Positions 34,000 through 47,800 of a stretch of DNA of 64,000 nucleotides are shown here, piece by piece (within the stretch, counting starts at the first letter, position 1; the number at the start of each line of letters is the position of its first letter). Origin of the DNA: Chamaelirium japonicum (Eukaryota > Streptophyta > Magnoliopsida > Liliales > Melanthiaceae); the NCBI GenBank assembly GCA_947650365.1, contig OX393550.1:55259569-55323568 (forward strand), in the 5' to 3' direction. The notes below the pieces were generated by a model. That model was not told the DNA's origin. It was given only the letters and a program-made list of their open reading frames with translations, and did no database searches. The position numbers and the translations under genes were made by a program.

Positions 34000-36900
34000 C
34001 CCAGAAATCTGGAACCGATCCCTGAGGTGTGAAATAAGGAATACAAAATGGTTTAGGGTCTGGTCGCCTATCTATACCAATTAGGGTTTCTCACAGGGCT
34101 GTGACTCTCTAATAATTGAAGAAGGAGAAGGGAGAAACAAAGAATATTTTAAAGCTTAATTTTTACGAAAATATTTTTATTTTAAAAGAAAGCAGAGAGA
34201 TAAATTTTTTCGACAGAGAGATGATCACGCTCGACCTTCAACTGGGTTATCCTCTCAGCATGTGTGGCCTGTCGGCGCCACCACCCGCTGACAGGAATCC
34301 CTCTAAGGGAGCACGAGACTCGAGCCATTGATGGCGAGCTAGGAGTCTTAACCACTCCCTGACACTCAATGCACTAGTCTAGAGGTCCTATCTACAGGCC
34401 TAGTCAATTAGGCCATTTAGATATTTATATTTTAATGGTGAGCTATCCTAGGCTTGTGGCCTTGAGGAGAGGCCTACCCAAAAGAATCCAGTTGTATCAT
34501 TGCTTACTAGCAAATAACGAAATCACTAATCTTAAACTAAATGATTCTTATACAAAATCCACCTTAATACCTTGCCACGAAACTACGTACCAAAATAAAA
34601 TACAACTGTAACCCTAACTCTGCCTCTGGCCTCCCACTGCCACTCCTGAACCTCCGGACCTGCAGGAGAGTCTACTCGTGGGAAAGAGTAGCCCCCAATG
34701 AAAAATTGCGAGATTAGCCAAATTAGTGGCTAGTGACATCCTAATAGTCTTTAAAAATATGAGACAACCGATCTAATTATATTAAATTATATTTAGTAGT
34801 TCTAATCCTACCAGCAGTCTATGTTCTCATGCAATACCTAATGTCACTAGATTGTCTAACAACAAATTCATTCAATATTCTATAGTAGTAATGAACAAAT
34901 AAAACGACCATCTAACTTATCACGCTCTATAATTCCATAATCCAATATTAAGATTCCATAATTAATTAGCAATCATATAAAACATCTAACCTAATGTGAA
35001 CCCCAGATATTTTGTTCATCCTGCCCCTGGTTGGGCATTACTATAAGGCCTTTTATTTCGATGTAGAGGGTCAACTCTCTCGCCGTGCATACTCTGACAC
35101 CATGCGCAAAGTCACCCATATGATCATAAGGGGTTTCCCGTCTTTCACGGTGGAGCTCTACCGCCCAACTTGCTTTCCTTGGGGGCTTCAACTACCCCGA
35201 AACAGGATTGCTAGGCCAATCTCTCTTCGAGGGTACCACCTATTGGCTTTACCACAACCCCTGCCCGTGACCCCCTAGCCTTCTGATCTTCGGCTGTGCG
35301 CGCAGGGTGGTTCACGGCCCTTGCGCACACGAGATCCAATCTTTTCCACAATATAGATTATCATATTCTATTATTTTAACAAAGTGCCAAAAATTCAACA
35401 CAGTAAATAACTACCTTTAAATATATACCGAGACAGATAAAAAAGTACATGCATTAATTAATGATTTACAACGTTTTAACCCTAGTCCCGCACTGCTCTC
35501 GCAACCCATGCATCACAATAAACTTAAATTACTCTCGCCTGTATTCCCGTGTGCCCGGGTCTCCACACTCCACTCAGGAGGGTGAGTCCCGATAATTATT
35601 ATTTAATTATTAATTTTCAAAACTTAAGGGAATTCCTACTTACGGTGTCCAAGCAATCAGCAAAAATAATTATTCTTTAATTAAAACTAATAAAAATTAT
35701 TTTTTAAAGTATGATTATTTTAATAATATTTTAAAATATGCGTCGCCGGACTCGCGACTTCGCATGCAAGGAGGGGTCCACGTGACCACATGCGGCGATG
35801 CCCGGTGGGACCCACATGCAGTATCGAGGACACCTACCCTAGTTGTTCTCATTTTTCACTATCAAAGACGACGGGAAGGGGAGAATATGTCACCTGATTG
35901 TTGATCGCGCACAAACTCCCGTTAACTGCTCTTGATCTGTCTCTGCTCCGTCTACGGCTGAATCATCCCGGTCACGAACTGGTAATTTGCAAATATTCAT
36001 ACGCTACCAATAAGACTATAACAAGGTGTTTAATGCAACTAAATAAAGCAGGGTTACGCCTGAGTTGGCCGAGTCGAGGAAATTTCGACATCATCGAATA
36101 CCGGTCTACTGATACGCAAAACGATGCCCTTAATGGTGTGACCTCAATCGGTCGGCATTATCGATGCCGAGGGTCGTACTATAGCTCAACTGTATTGTTC
36201 CATCTAAACGGTCGCATCTGTGTCGGGTGCTACTATTGACGTGCCCATGTGCTTCGAAAAGCCTTCAGCATTACTACCAAGGCGGGGGTTTCGGACAAGG
36301 CTGAGATTTGATTCGCCATCCACCCGAATCCGGGGACGATAGGATAGGCACGAGGGTTGCTTAGGTGTGATCTGGCTTGACTTTACTCTATTAGTAATTA
36401 CGACCATAATAGATCAAAAGTATCAATCTAACTCCATCACCGTCCTCCAAAAGAACCGAAGGAAAACAAGGGGGAAAGGATGCCCCTCATCAGCCTAGCT
36501 ATAGCTGCGTTAAGCACTACATGTCATTCCCATGAGCTCTATTAGGGATGTAGGTAAAGTCACAACCACAGGTAACAAATCGGAAATTAACTCGAAGGGC
36601 TCACAAGGGGCCAGGGGATGCAATTCCTACATCACTGGGTTGTTTCGGTCAAGGGCTTAGTAAGGGTCAGTGATTGGGTTACGACTTTGCGAATCAGTCG
36701 TCGGGCCTGCTGCAAACACCACAACAAAGACGAGAAATATAGTGGTCCCAATCGAGGTTTCCGCTTTGGGTGCTTAGCCGTGACTGACAAAGTGTGATGC
36801 TAAACCGAGGATCGACTAGGCTTGCTCGGTCAAAGAGCCAACAACAACAACTGCGAGAGAAGAAAATAAAAAAAAAGAACAAGAGAGATCGACACGACTA

Positions 36901-37558
36901 GTTGGGCATCATCGGTTGCTCAATCATCGGACAGGCTCTGCAATTGTCGCAACAACAATCATAAAAGGGTAAGGGGCCTAATCATGCGGCTAAGTCGGGT
37001 CTCGCCGGTTGCACCACCGTCAACCACCTGACCGGTGGCCATGGTCGCGTCGAACGGAAGGCGACAGGGGGCTAGGGGTTGGTCGGATCCACACAGAAAA
37101 AGGAAAAGGGCAGGGGTTCGTCGGATCCACACAGAAAAAGGAAAAGGGCAGGGGTTCGTCGGGCTGGTATCAACAGTACAATAGGAAAAGGAAAAAGAAA
37201 AAAAAAGGAAAACAGGGAAAAAAGGGGAGTCAGCCGACCTAGTGCAGGGGCTCGACTCCGGCTGCTTCCTCCTCTGGCTGGCCATTCCCTTTCCGGCACC
37301 GGCAGCAGCTCTCCTCCGACCGCGCGCACTACACACCACAACGAGGGGGAGATAAAGAGGGGCAGATCTGGAGGGGGTGAGGGAAAGGTTGGAGGGGCAT
37401 ATGGGGGGTCGGGTCCAGGTTTGGGGAAGGGCTGTGGCCGATGTACGGGCGGGATCCGGGGGATCGGGTTGAGGGAATCACGGCGGTGAAGAGGGGGAGA
37501 GCAAGGGATAGGCGATGAGGTGATGGGAAGGTGATGGTGACGGGAGAGAGGCTGGGGG
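34000..37558. other. LTR-type sequence, no gene recognised
   Basis: Long non-coding stretch of the insertion. Notable are a GC-rich part at 36960-37560 with several overlapping frames on both strands (low complexity, none matching a known family) and a perfect 41-bp tandem duplication, GGTCGGATCCACACAGAAAA and its flank (37079-37160), followed by a third partial copy. Confidence 0.5.
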
Positions 37559-38125
37559 CACTACAAAAAAAACAGTTATTACCGACGGACAATATCCGTC
37601 GGTAATATTAAAATTCCGTCGGTAATGTTCTATAGCGACGGAAGATATTTCCGTCGCTGGCTGTCGGGAAAAAAGGCGTCGGGAAAAACAATACGACGGA
37701 CCAAATATTACCGTCGATAATAATAATTAATACCGACGGTAATTTTAAAGTCGTCGGTAATATTTAATCAATTAAAAATTAATATAATATATTATTACCG
37801 ACGAAACTTACTAATACGTCGGTAATATATAAGCATTTTACCGACTGTTATGGTCTGTACTATCGGTAATACTATATATATTACCGACGAATATATATAT
37901 TGCCCGTCGGTAATAATATATATATTACCGACAAATATTATATATCCGTCGGTAATACTATATATATTACCGACGCATATATATATTGCCTGTCGGTACT
38001 AATATATATATTACCGACGGATAATATATGACCGTCGGCAAATTATTTATAATTGAAAAAAAATAAAACCATTATTACCGACGGTATAATTAATTTCCGT
38101 CGGTAATAAGTATGTTTTTTTTAAA
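37559..38125. repeat. CACTA-1 left terminal repeat and subterminal motifs
   Basis: After CACTACAAAAAAAACAG, the motif TACCGACGG and its complement alternate down to about 38110. The palindromic block GCGACGGAAGATATTTCCGTCGC (37633-37655) is followed by TCGGGAAAAAAGGCGTCGGGAAAAA; the same block recurs in CACTA-2 at 62711. These are probable binding sites for the element's own proteins. Confidence 0.88.
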
Positions 38126-38154
38126 TAAATTTACCTAAATAATGTTATTTAATT

Positions 38155-38330
38155 CCTGTGATTTACAACAATACCACAATATATTACCACAATTTATCAA
38201 ATATTACCACAATTTATAAAATATTACCGCAAATTTTAAAATATTACCTAAATTGATAAAAAATTACAGCAAATTATCAAATATTACCACAGTACCCGGC
38301 CAAAAATTATAGACAAGAACAAAAAATAAC
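38155..38330. repeat. AT-rich ATATTACCACAATTTATCAA repeat
   Basis: Units of about 20 bp repeat eight or so times. A diverged version sits at the same relative place in CACTA-2 (63110-63290). Confidence 0.8.
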
Positions 38331-38373
38331 CACATATTACAAAATAATATTTACACAATCCAGAACTGAGAGA

Positions 38374-38512
38374 TGATACATGCCCTATCTCAACCACCCC
38401 TGCCCGCCACCAACGCTGGTGCTCTCATCGATCCCCTGACGCTGCCCTATCTCAACCACGCCCGCCCACCACCAACGCTGGTGCTCTCATCGATCCCCTG
38501 ACGCCGCCCTGC
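38374..38512. repeat. 75-bp direct duplication
   Basis: TGCCCTATCTCAACCAC and CACCAACGCTGGTGCTCTCA with flanks occur twice in tandem. A single related copy lies in CACTA-2 (63368-63432). CCAACGCTGG is a small palindrome. Confidence 0.8.
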
Positions 38513-38561
38513 TCCTGCAATTAACATGTATTTGTTAAAAAAATAGTTTATATCTATAACT

Positions 38562-41343
38562 GAGTCTAAGCGTTAAAAAATGATAAGTTAGCGTGTTTCG
38601 GTTTTGAAATAGGTTTGGATTCGATCGGATCGGCATCCCATAATTCGAAGTTGGAATTATTCCGTATTTCGGACTTGCGAGCGGGTTCTAATTGGATATT
38701 TGACCAATTTACGCTCCGATTCACCGATTTAGTGTCTAAGTGTTGGAAAATCATAACTTAGCGTGTTTCGGATATGAAATAGATTTGGATTCGATCCGAT
38801 CGTCATCGGATCGGCATCCGATAATTGCAACTTGGAATTATTCTGTATTTCGGACTTGCGAGCGGGTTCTAATTGGATATTTGACCAATTTACGCTCCGA
38901 TTCACCGATTTAGAGTCTAAGTGTTGGAAAATCATAACTTAGCGTGTTTCGGATATGAAATAGGTTTGGATTCGATCCGATCGTCATCGGATCGGCATCC
39001 GATAATTCGAAGTTGGAATTATTCCGTATTTCGGACTTGCGAGCGGGTTCTAATTGGATATTTGACCAATTTACGCTCCAATTCACTGATTTAGAGTCTA
39101 AGTGTTGGAAAATCATAAGTTAGCGTGTTTCGGATATGAAATAGCTAGGTTTGGATTCGATCCGATCGTCATCGGATCGGCATCCGATAATTCCAACTTG
39201 GAATTATTCCGTATTTCGGACTTGCGAGCGGGTTCTAATTGGATATTTGACCAATTTACGCTCCGATTCACCGATTTAGAGTCTAAGTGTTGGAAAATCA
39301 TAACTTAGCGTGTTTCGGATATGAAATAGGTTTGGATTCGATCCGATCGTCATCGGATCGGCATCCGATAATTCGAAGTTGGAATTATTCCGTATTTCGG
39401 ACTTGCGAGCGGGTTCTAATTGGATATTTGACCAATTTACGCTCCAATTCACTGATTTAGAGTCTAAGTGTTGGAAAATCATAAGTTAGCGTGTTTCGGA
39501 TATGAAATAGCTAGGTTTGGATTCGATCCGATCGTCATCGGATCGGCATCCGATAATTCCAACTTGGAATTATTCCGTATTTCGAACTTGCGAGCGGGTT
39601 CTAATTGGATATTTGACCAATTTACGCTCCGATTCACCGATTTAGAGTCTAAGTGTTGGAAAATCATAACTTAGCGTGTTTCGGATATGAAATAGGTTTG
39701 GATTCGATCCGATCGTCATCGGATCGGCATCCGATAATTCGAAGTTGGAATTATTCCGTATTTCGGACTTGCGAGCGGGTTCTAATTGGATATTTGACCA
39801 ATTTACGCTCCGATTCACCGATTTAGAGTCTAAGTGTTGGAAAATCATAACTTAGCGTGTTTCGGATATGAAATAGCTAGGTTTGGATTCGATCCGATCG
39901 TCATCGGATCGGCATCCGATAATTCGAAGTTGGAATTATTCCGTATTTCGGACTTGCGAGCGGGTTCTAATTGGATATTTGACCAATTTACGCTCCGATT
40001 CACCGATTTAGAGTCTAAGTGTTGGAAAATCATAACTTAGCGTGTTTCGGATATGAAATAGGTTTGGATTCGATCCGATCGTCATCGGATCGGCATCCGA
40101 TAATTCGAAGTTGGAATTATTCCGTATTTCGGACTTGCGAGCGGGTTCTAATTGGATATTTGACCAATTTACGCTCCGATTCACCGATTTAGAGTCTAAG
40201 TGTTGGAAAATCATAACTTAGCGTGTTTCGGATATGAAATAGGTTTGGATTCGATCCGATCGTCATCGGATCGGCATCCGATAATTCCAACTTGGAATTA
40301 TTCCATATTTCGGACTTGCGAGCGGGTTCTAATTGGATATTTGACCAATTTACGCTCCGATTCACCGATTTAGAGTCTAAGTGTTGGAAAATCATAACTT
40401 AGCGTGTTTCGGATATGAAATAGGTTTGGATTCGATCCGATCGTCATCGGATCGGCATCCGATAATTCGAAGTTGGAATTATTCTGTATTTCGGACTTGC
40501 GAGCGGGTTCTAATTGGATATTTGACCAATTTACGCTCCGATTCACCGATTTAGAGTCTAAGTGTTGGAAAATCATAAGTTAGCGTGTTTCGGATATGAA
40601 ATAGGTTTGGATTCGATCCGATCGTCATCGGATCGGCATCCGATAATTCGAAGTTGGAATTATTCCGTATTTCGGACTTGCGAGCGGGTTCTAATTGGAT
40701 ATTTGACCAATTTACGCTCCGATTCACCGATTTAGAGTCTAAGTGTTGGAAAATCATAACTTAGCATGTTTCGGATATGAAATAGCTAGGTTTGGATTCG
40801 ATCCGATCGTCATCGGATTGGCATCCGATAATTCGAAGTTGGAATTATTCCGTATTTCGGACTTGCGAGCGGGTTCTAATTGGATATTTGACCAATTTAC
40901 GCTCCGATTCACCGATTTAGAGTCTAAGTGTTGGAAAATCATAACTTAGCGTGTTTCGGATATGAAATAGGTTTGGATTCAATCCGATCATCATCGGATC
41001 GGCATCCGATAATTCGAAGTTGGAATTATTCCGTATTTCGGACTTGCGAGCGGGTTCTAATTGGATATTTGACCAATTTACGCTCCGATTCACCGATTTA
41101 GAGTCTAAGTGTTGGAAAATCATAACTTAGCGTGTTTCGGATATGAAATAGGTTTGGATTCGATCCGATCGTCATCGGATCGGCATCCGATAATTCCAAC
41201 TTGGAATTATTCTGTATTTCGGACTTGCGAGCGGGTTCTAATTGGATATTTGACCAATTTACGCTCCGATTCACCGATTTAGAGTCTAAGTGTTGGAAAA
41301 TCATAAGTTAGCGTGTTTCGGATATGAAATAGGTTTGGATTCT
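38562..41343 (+). repeat. 181-bp satellite array I inside CACTA-1
   Basis: About 15 units beginning GAGTCTAAGTGTTGGAAAAT, each with GTGTTTCGGATATGAAATAG, CCGATCGTCATCGGATCGG and GCGAGCGGGTTCTAATTGG. Spacing is 181 bp, or 185 bp where a CTAG is added after GAAATAG. Units alternate 185/181 between about 39102 and 40033, a 366-bp higher-order repeat, and are otherwise 181. The first unit is 170 bp through an 11-bp loss in the GATCGGAT stretch. Frames of 62-68 codons recur with the unit, but 181 is not a multiple of three and both strands are open, so I do not regard them as genes. Confidence 0.95.
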
Positions 41344-41544
41344 ATCATTTAAAAGAAAAACAGAGGCTACATCATTACCATGAGAGAGAGAGAGAGACCA
41401 TTTACGATCCGATTTACCGATTTCGAGTCTAAGTGTTGGAAAATCATAAGTGTGATAATATGATCTAAACTCAAATTAGTAAGATTCATATTTTTTGCTA
41501 ATATTATAAAGATTAGTAAGTACCTGATCATGAGGATGAGCCAC

Positions 41545-43222
41545 CGCTAGATCGGCTTATGAATTCATAAAATTTACGCTCCAGTTCCCTGCGAGCTTCT
41601 CTTTCCTCATCGAGGGCCTTCTTCTCCGCCTCAACCCTCTGCTCGAGGGCCTACCTCTGCTCTCGCTCCGCCTCAATCCTCTGCTCGAGGGCCTGCCTCT
41701 GCTCTCGCTCCGCGTCTAGTGCAGACTGCAGCTGAGTGATAGCACTGGTCTGGGTGTCCCGTGCCCTCGAACGCATACCCTCTCGTCCAAAGTAGGAGGA
41801 GGGCGTGACTCCAAGGCCCGTACAGAGGACACGGCCGTGCGTGGCAGGTCTCAGCACAGTATCCATCGCTGAGTCGACAGATACTGAGCTGGAGGAGGAG
41901 CCGGCCTCGCCCGACGGGGTCACCAGAAGTCGCATCCTCTCCTATATAAAAACAACCAATGATATTCAATGATATTTTATGGCATATGTATAGGAATATA
42001 TTAACAGTAATTTAATTACTTACCACTTGCGAGGCAACCCTGTCATCCAGAAATGCCCCATCGATACGGCGCCTCCTAGAGGCCTCAAAAAGGTCAATCC
42101 TATTAGGCTCGTGGCCCAAGAACTGTGTCTGTTGGACATATAAAATAAATAGATGAGTTAATATAACATGTATAGAGATTTAAATAATAACAATGTTTGT
42201 ATCATTTACCAGCTGCTGGGCAAGCTGGGGCATGGAGGTCCTTCCCTTCACTGGAGCAGGTGTCGTCGAGGCACTTCTATTCTGCTTGCCTATAGCAGAT
42301 TTTGCCTGTGTCAATCGATTAAATTTTGAAACATCAATACAAATTTTTAGTATAACATTAAAACAAGTACGAATCAACAAAATTATAATTATACCTGAAA
42401 GCTAGGGGTGGCCCAGTGAGCGACCAAAAACTGTAGAATGTGTAGCGGTGGTGCGTCTCTTATCCCGGCCGCAGCCTGTACCTCCTCAGCCGGCTGGCCG
42501 ACCAAGTAACCGTAGAGCTGGTAGAGCTCGTGACGGTAATCCCTGTACCGCTCACCCATCGTCTTTCACAAGTCCTCCCGATGGGTGTCGATTTCCATGT
42601 TCTCCCATTTAAATTTCTCCTGTAAAATCAATTTAGAAACAAGTCATTTTATCAAATCAAATTATAAAGAAGTACGATATTATTCTAAAATGCTTTAATG
42701 AAACTAACGTACCAAAAACTACTGATACATCCTCTCCTTATAGGATGCATCAATGTTCTTCCACCCCCTTAACCCCACAATCGGGGCATTCCTCTCCTCC
42801 CGTACTATCATGCCGACCCACGTGGCGGTGTCAGAAGCGTGCTCGCCCACAAAGGTCCTGCCGCTCCACTGTAGGGACAGCGGCTCGCGTAAGGCCGACA
42901 AGTGCCGGGCCGTCGTCACGCCCCGGTCGCCTACGTGCCTGGTCGACCCTGCAAATAAAATATACATCAATACTGAAGAAGTATTTACAACATGTATAAA
43001 ACTTTAGATCTAAACATTACCTGTGGGCGTAGACGCTGTAGCCGAGTGCTGAGCACTGCTCAAAGCTCCGGAGGCTGCGACCACAGCAGGAGCTGGTGTG
43101 GAGAGAAGAACAGCACTACCAGATCCGGACGGCTCAGCCTCAGACCCTGGGGTGGCAGCCGGAGTCCTCCGAGCTACCCCACCCCTGCCTCTGCCTCTAC
43201 GAACATATGACCGTGATACCAT
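41545..43222 (-). pseudogene. tnpA-like gene of CACTA-1 (plant Transposase_24 type)
   Basis: Six exons are inferable on the minus strand with GT-AG junctions: 43222-43021 (ATG, then VSRSYVRRGRGRGG), 42948 to about 42716, about 42620-42395, about 42308-42211, about 42132-42025 and 41942 to about 41545. Motifs match the second protein of plant CACTA elements: LRGWKNIDASYKERMY, ERYRDYRHELYQLYG, LGHEPNRIDLFEA, and a C-terminal coiled coil of repeated EREQRxALEQR. Such proteins are thought to bind the subterminal motifs. In-frame stops occur at 42719-42721, 42566-42568 and 41651-41653, so this copy is inactive unless read through. Confidence 0.8.
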
Positions 43223-43383
43223 CTGAAACAATTTAATTTATATATGAAACAGTAAATTTACATATGAAACAATATGAAACAGTTTGATTTACATATGAAA
43301 CAGTATGGTTTATATATGAAACAATATGAAACAATATGAACCCGCTCGCAATATGAAACAATATGAAACAATATGAAACAGTT

Positions 43384-44690
43384 AGACTCTAAATCGGTTA
43401 ATCGGATCGTAAATTGATCAAATATCCAATTAAAACCCGCTCGCAAGTCCGAAATACGGAATATAATTCCAAGTTTGAATTATCGAATGCCGATCCGATG
43501 ACGATCGGATCGAATCCAAACCTATTTCATATCTGAAACACGCTAACTTATGATTTTCCAATACTTAGACTCTAAATCGGTGAATCGGAGCGTAAATTGG
43601 TCAAATATCCAATTAGAACCCGCTCGCAAGTCCGAAATATGGAATAATTCCAAGTTGCAATTATCGGATGCCGATCCAATGACGATCGGATCGAATCCAA
43701 ACCTATTTCATATCCGAAACACGTTAACTTATGATTTTCCAACACTTAGGCTCTAAATCGGTGAATCGGAGCGTAAATTGGTCAAATATCCAATTAGAAC
43801 CCGCTCGCAAGTCCGAAATACGGAATAATTCCAAGTTGGAATTATCGGATGCCGATCCGATGACGATCGGATCGAATCCAAACCTATTTCATATCCGAAA
43901 CACGCTAAGTTATGATTTTCCAACACTTAGACTCTAAATCGGTGAATCGGAGCGTAAATTGGTCAAATATCCAATTAGAACCCGCTCGCAAGTCCGAAAT
44001 ACGGAATAATTCTAACTTTGAATTATCGGATGCCGATCCGATGATGATCGGATCGAATCCAAACTTATTTCATATCCGAAACACGCTAACTTATGATTTT
44101 CCAACACTTAGACTCTAAATCGGTGAATCGGAGCGTAAATTGATCAAATATCCAATTAGAACCCGCTCGCAAGTCCGAAATACAGAATAATTCCAACTTC
44201 GAATTATCGGATGCCGATTCGATGACGATCGGATCGAATCCAAACCTATTTCATATCCGAAACACGCTAACTTATGATTTTTCAACACTTAGACTCTAAA
44301 TCGGTGAATCGGAGCGTAAATTGGTCAAATATCCAATTAGAACCCGCTCGCAAGTCCGAAATACGGAATAATTCCAACTTCAAATTATCGGATGCCGATT
44401 CGATGACGATCGGATCGAATCCAAACCTATTTCATATCCGAAACACGCTAAGTTATGATTTTCCAACACTTAGACTCTAAATCGGTGAATCGGAGCGTAA
44501 ATTGGTCAAATATCCAATTAGAACCCGCTCGCAAGTCTGAAATACGGAATAATTCCAACTTCGAATTATCAGATGCCGATCCGATGACGATCGGATCGAA
44601 TCCAAACCTATTTCATATCCGAAACACGCTAACTTATGATTTTCCAACTCTTAGACTCTAAATCGGTGAATCGATCGGATCGTAAATCGG
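43384..44690 (-). repeat. 181-bp satellite array II, inverted relative to array I
   Basis: About seven units of the same satellite in reverse complement (CTTAGACTCTAAATCGGTGA...), spaced almost uniformly 181 bp, without the CTAG variant. It lies between the tnpA-like gene and the 3' end of the tnp2-type gene. Short ATATGAAAC(A/G)GT repeats flank it on both sides (43235-43380 and 44690-44835). Together with array I it makes an inverted pair around tnpA. Confidence 0.95.
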
Positions 44691-44843
44691 TGAAACGGTA
44701 TGATTTACATATGAAACGGTATGATTTACATATGAATCGGTGAAACGGTATGATTTACATATGAAACAATATGATATACATATGAAACAATTTTATATGA
44801 AATAATTTGATTTAAATATGAAACAATTTGATTTACATACGGT

Positions 44844-47800
44844 CTAGTCATTTTCTGTCTCATCTCTGTCACTCTCATCGCTTCCCTCTTCTATTATTTG
44901 ATCTGCATTCGCTGTCCAGTTTATATTGTCGACATCTTCATTTTCGTCGTGCACTGCGTCGACAATGATTATCTCATCATTCTGGTATGCATCCAAATCA
45001 TCATCGACGACCCCCGCATCCTTGTCTCCCATGTCATAAAAATCTCTGGGTGGTGACCTGACTACAATTTGCCAACCTAGAGAGGTATTATCCGATGCAT
45101 AAAATATCTGTTGCGCTTGAGATGCAAGAATGAATGGATCTTCATATTGGGTATTCAATCTCTTGGCAGTGTTGATGCTGATAAAACTGTATTTGTCGAC
45201 ATTATAACCAGTCCCGCGATTATTAACATCATACCAATCGCATTTGAATAATACGATCCGATTTTGGCCAAGGAATTTAATCTCGAGAATCTCGTTGAGG
45301 ACGCCGTAGAAGTCGCTATTTTCTAATTCTTCTTGCTCACCGTTGACGACAACCCCACTATTTTGGATTCTTCATGATTTTTCACTATCTTTCGTCTGAA
45401 ATCTATAATCGTTCACGATATAACCATCGTACGATATTGCGTCTTGCAAAGGACTACAAGATAAGCGCCAGAGATCCTCAGTCATCAGCGGATCGTGGTT
45501 GTCGTGCAGCTCCTGTGCCTATAATAACCACATGACATTCATGATATGAACACATAATTATTGTTCGGTAATGGATGTCAATGAAATTCAGTAATGATGT
45601 GAATACTTACGTGTTTCTCGAACCACGATGGGAATTCACGATCATGAATTTGGGGAGCATTTCGAGTACCCCGATTATTAATGATGGCTTTATGCTTCCT
45701 GTTTTACCGGTTATGAATTAGATTATAATTAGCACATATACTTAATGAATGGACTGAAAGAATGAGTAAATGATCGTAAAATGCTTACTCAATGAATGGC
45801 CATACTTCATCACATTGGCGCAACACATACATATGTGCCTGTTGAATCTCATCTACAGACAATCGATGGGTTTTGCCTCCTCCTACAGGTCTACCCATTT
45901 CGGCAAATATAGACAGACCCCCATCGAAGTCTATTGGACCACCGTGATAGTTCCGCTCAAGTTGATTGAATCGCGTGTCTATACCATGTAGGTATCTTGA
46001 GCAGAATGTTAGACATTCTTCTGCTAGGTATCCTTCAGCAATTGATCCCTCCGGACGACTTTTATTACGAACATATGATTTCAATATTCGCAAGTACCTA
46101 ATTTGAGAAAAAAAAATTTGGATGAATATATCAAGAACGATCAAATACATTGTGCGAATAAGACGAGATGATTACCTCTCGATAAAATACATCCACCGGT
46201 AATGAACTGGGCCGCCGAGTTTGGCCTCATTTGCCAAGTGAACGATCAAATGCACCATGACATCAAAGAAGGAAGGTGGAAATATCATCTCTAACTTGCA
46301 CAATGTGAGCGCAATATCCCTCTCTATTTGTTCAAGTTGGTCCACTCTAAGTACCTTCGAGCACAACTGTCTGAAAAAAGTGCTGAGCTCAATTAACGGA
46401 CCGGACACCTGTTCGGTTAAATTCCCACGTATAGCAAGAGATAACAATCGCTGCATAAGAACATGACAATCGTGGCTCTTTAATCCAGACAACTTTCGGC
46501 CGTTCTCTTGCACGCATCGTGCAATATTCAAAGAATAACCGTCTGGCATTTTCACAGACAGTAGGAATGCACATAAGGCTGCCTTTTGCTGTGAGCTCAT
46601 GGTGTAGCATGCAACTGGTAACACATACTTATCCCCAATCTCTTGGGGATAAAGTGATTTTCGGATGCCCAACTCCTTAAGATCGAGACAAGATTTAAGA
46701 TTATCCTTCGTCTTACCGTCGAGATTCAGCAGTGTTCCTATAATGTTGTCACACACATTTTTCTCGATATGCATGACATCCAAGTTATGCCGCAAGAGTA
46801 GGCTGCTCCAGTACGGTAGTTTAAAGAAAATACTCTTCTTCTTCCAGTTATGCTCACGCGTAGAATCTTCATGCGTTCTCTTCTTTTTACCTTTTCCAAG
46901 TGCCACGGCATCAAGCTGATCCAATTCGCACAAGACTTCTACCCCCGAAAGCTGCTCCGGGGCCTTTGCAAGTTCCTTCTTGCCGTTGAAAGCTCTTTTG
47001 TTCTGCCTCCACTTATGGCCGTCAACAAGGAATCTTCGATGGCTCATATAACAGAACTTGCCTCCGTTCTTCAACCGTAATGAATCTGTCTCCTTATTGC
47101 ATGTAGGGCATGCCAATTTTCCTTTAGTACTCCACCCGGATAAGTTGGCATATGCAGGAAAATCGTTGATGGTCCATAGAAGTGCCGCATGCATCCAAAA
47201 ATTCTGGCGCAAAGAGGCATCATACGTATCGGCCCTAACTTCCCATAACTCGTTCAACTCCTCAATCAACGGCTGCAAGTAAACGTCAATATCATTACCA
47301 GGCGACCTGGGTCCGGGAATAAGCAAGGAGAGCATTGTGTATGGCTTTTTTAAGCACATCCAGGGAGGCAAATTGTATGGAACTAGGACAACTGGCCAAA
47401 TGCTGTACGACACACTTATATTCCCAAAAGGATTGAAGCCATCGCTAGCAAGCCCTAACCTGACGTTGCGAACTTCACATGCGAATTCAGGATAGGTATG
47501 ATCAAAATCTTTCCACGTCAGAGAGTCGGCTGGATGTCTCATAATCCCGTTATCTGTATGTTCTCGTGCATGCCACCTCATGTGCTCAGCAGTCTTCGAT
47601 GACATAAACAACCTCTGAAGCCTGTCCCTGAGCGGGAAGTATAGGAGAACCTTTGCAGATATATTTTTCTTCCTTCGACTGGTACTAGACTTGGCATCCG
47701 TCTCTTTATATCTCGTTGCTCCGCATATGTGGCATGACCGTGCATGTTCGTACTCTTTTCGGTACAACATACAATCGTTCACGCATGCATCAATTTTCTC

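Noticed and set aside
36959..37592. Possible host exon on either strand with 90-136 codon frames
   Set aside because: Several frames overlap on both strands in GC- and purine-rich sequence with a local 41-bp duplication; none shows a recognisable domain or splice structure.
38566..44661. Repeated open frames of 62-68 codons (MIFQHLDSKSVNRSVNWSN...) on both strands in the satellite arrays
   Set aside because: They recur once per 181-bp unit, the unit is not a multiple of three, and both strands are open at the same places. They reflect the repeat, not a protein family.
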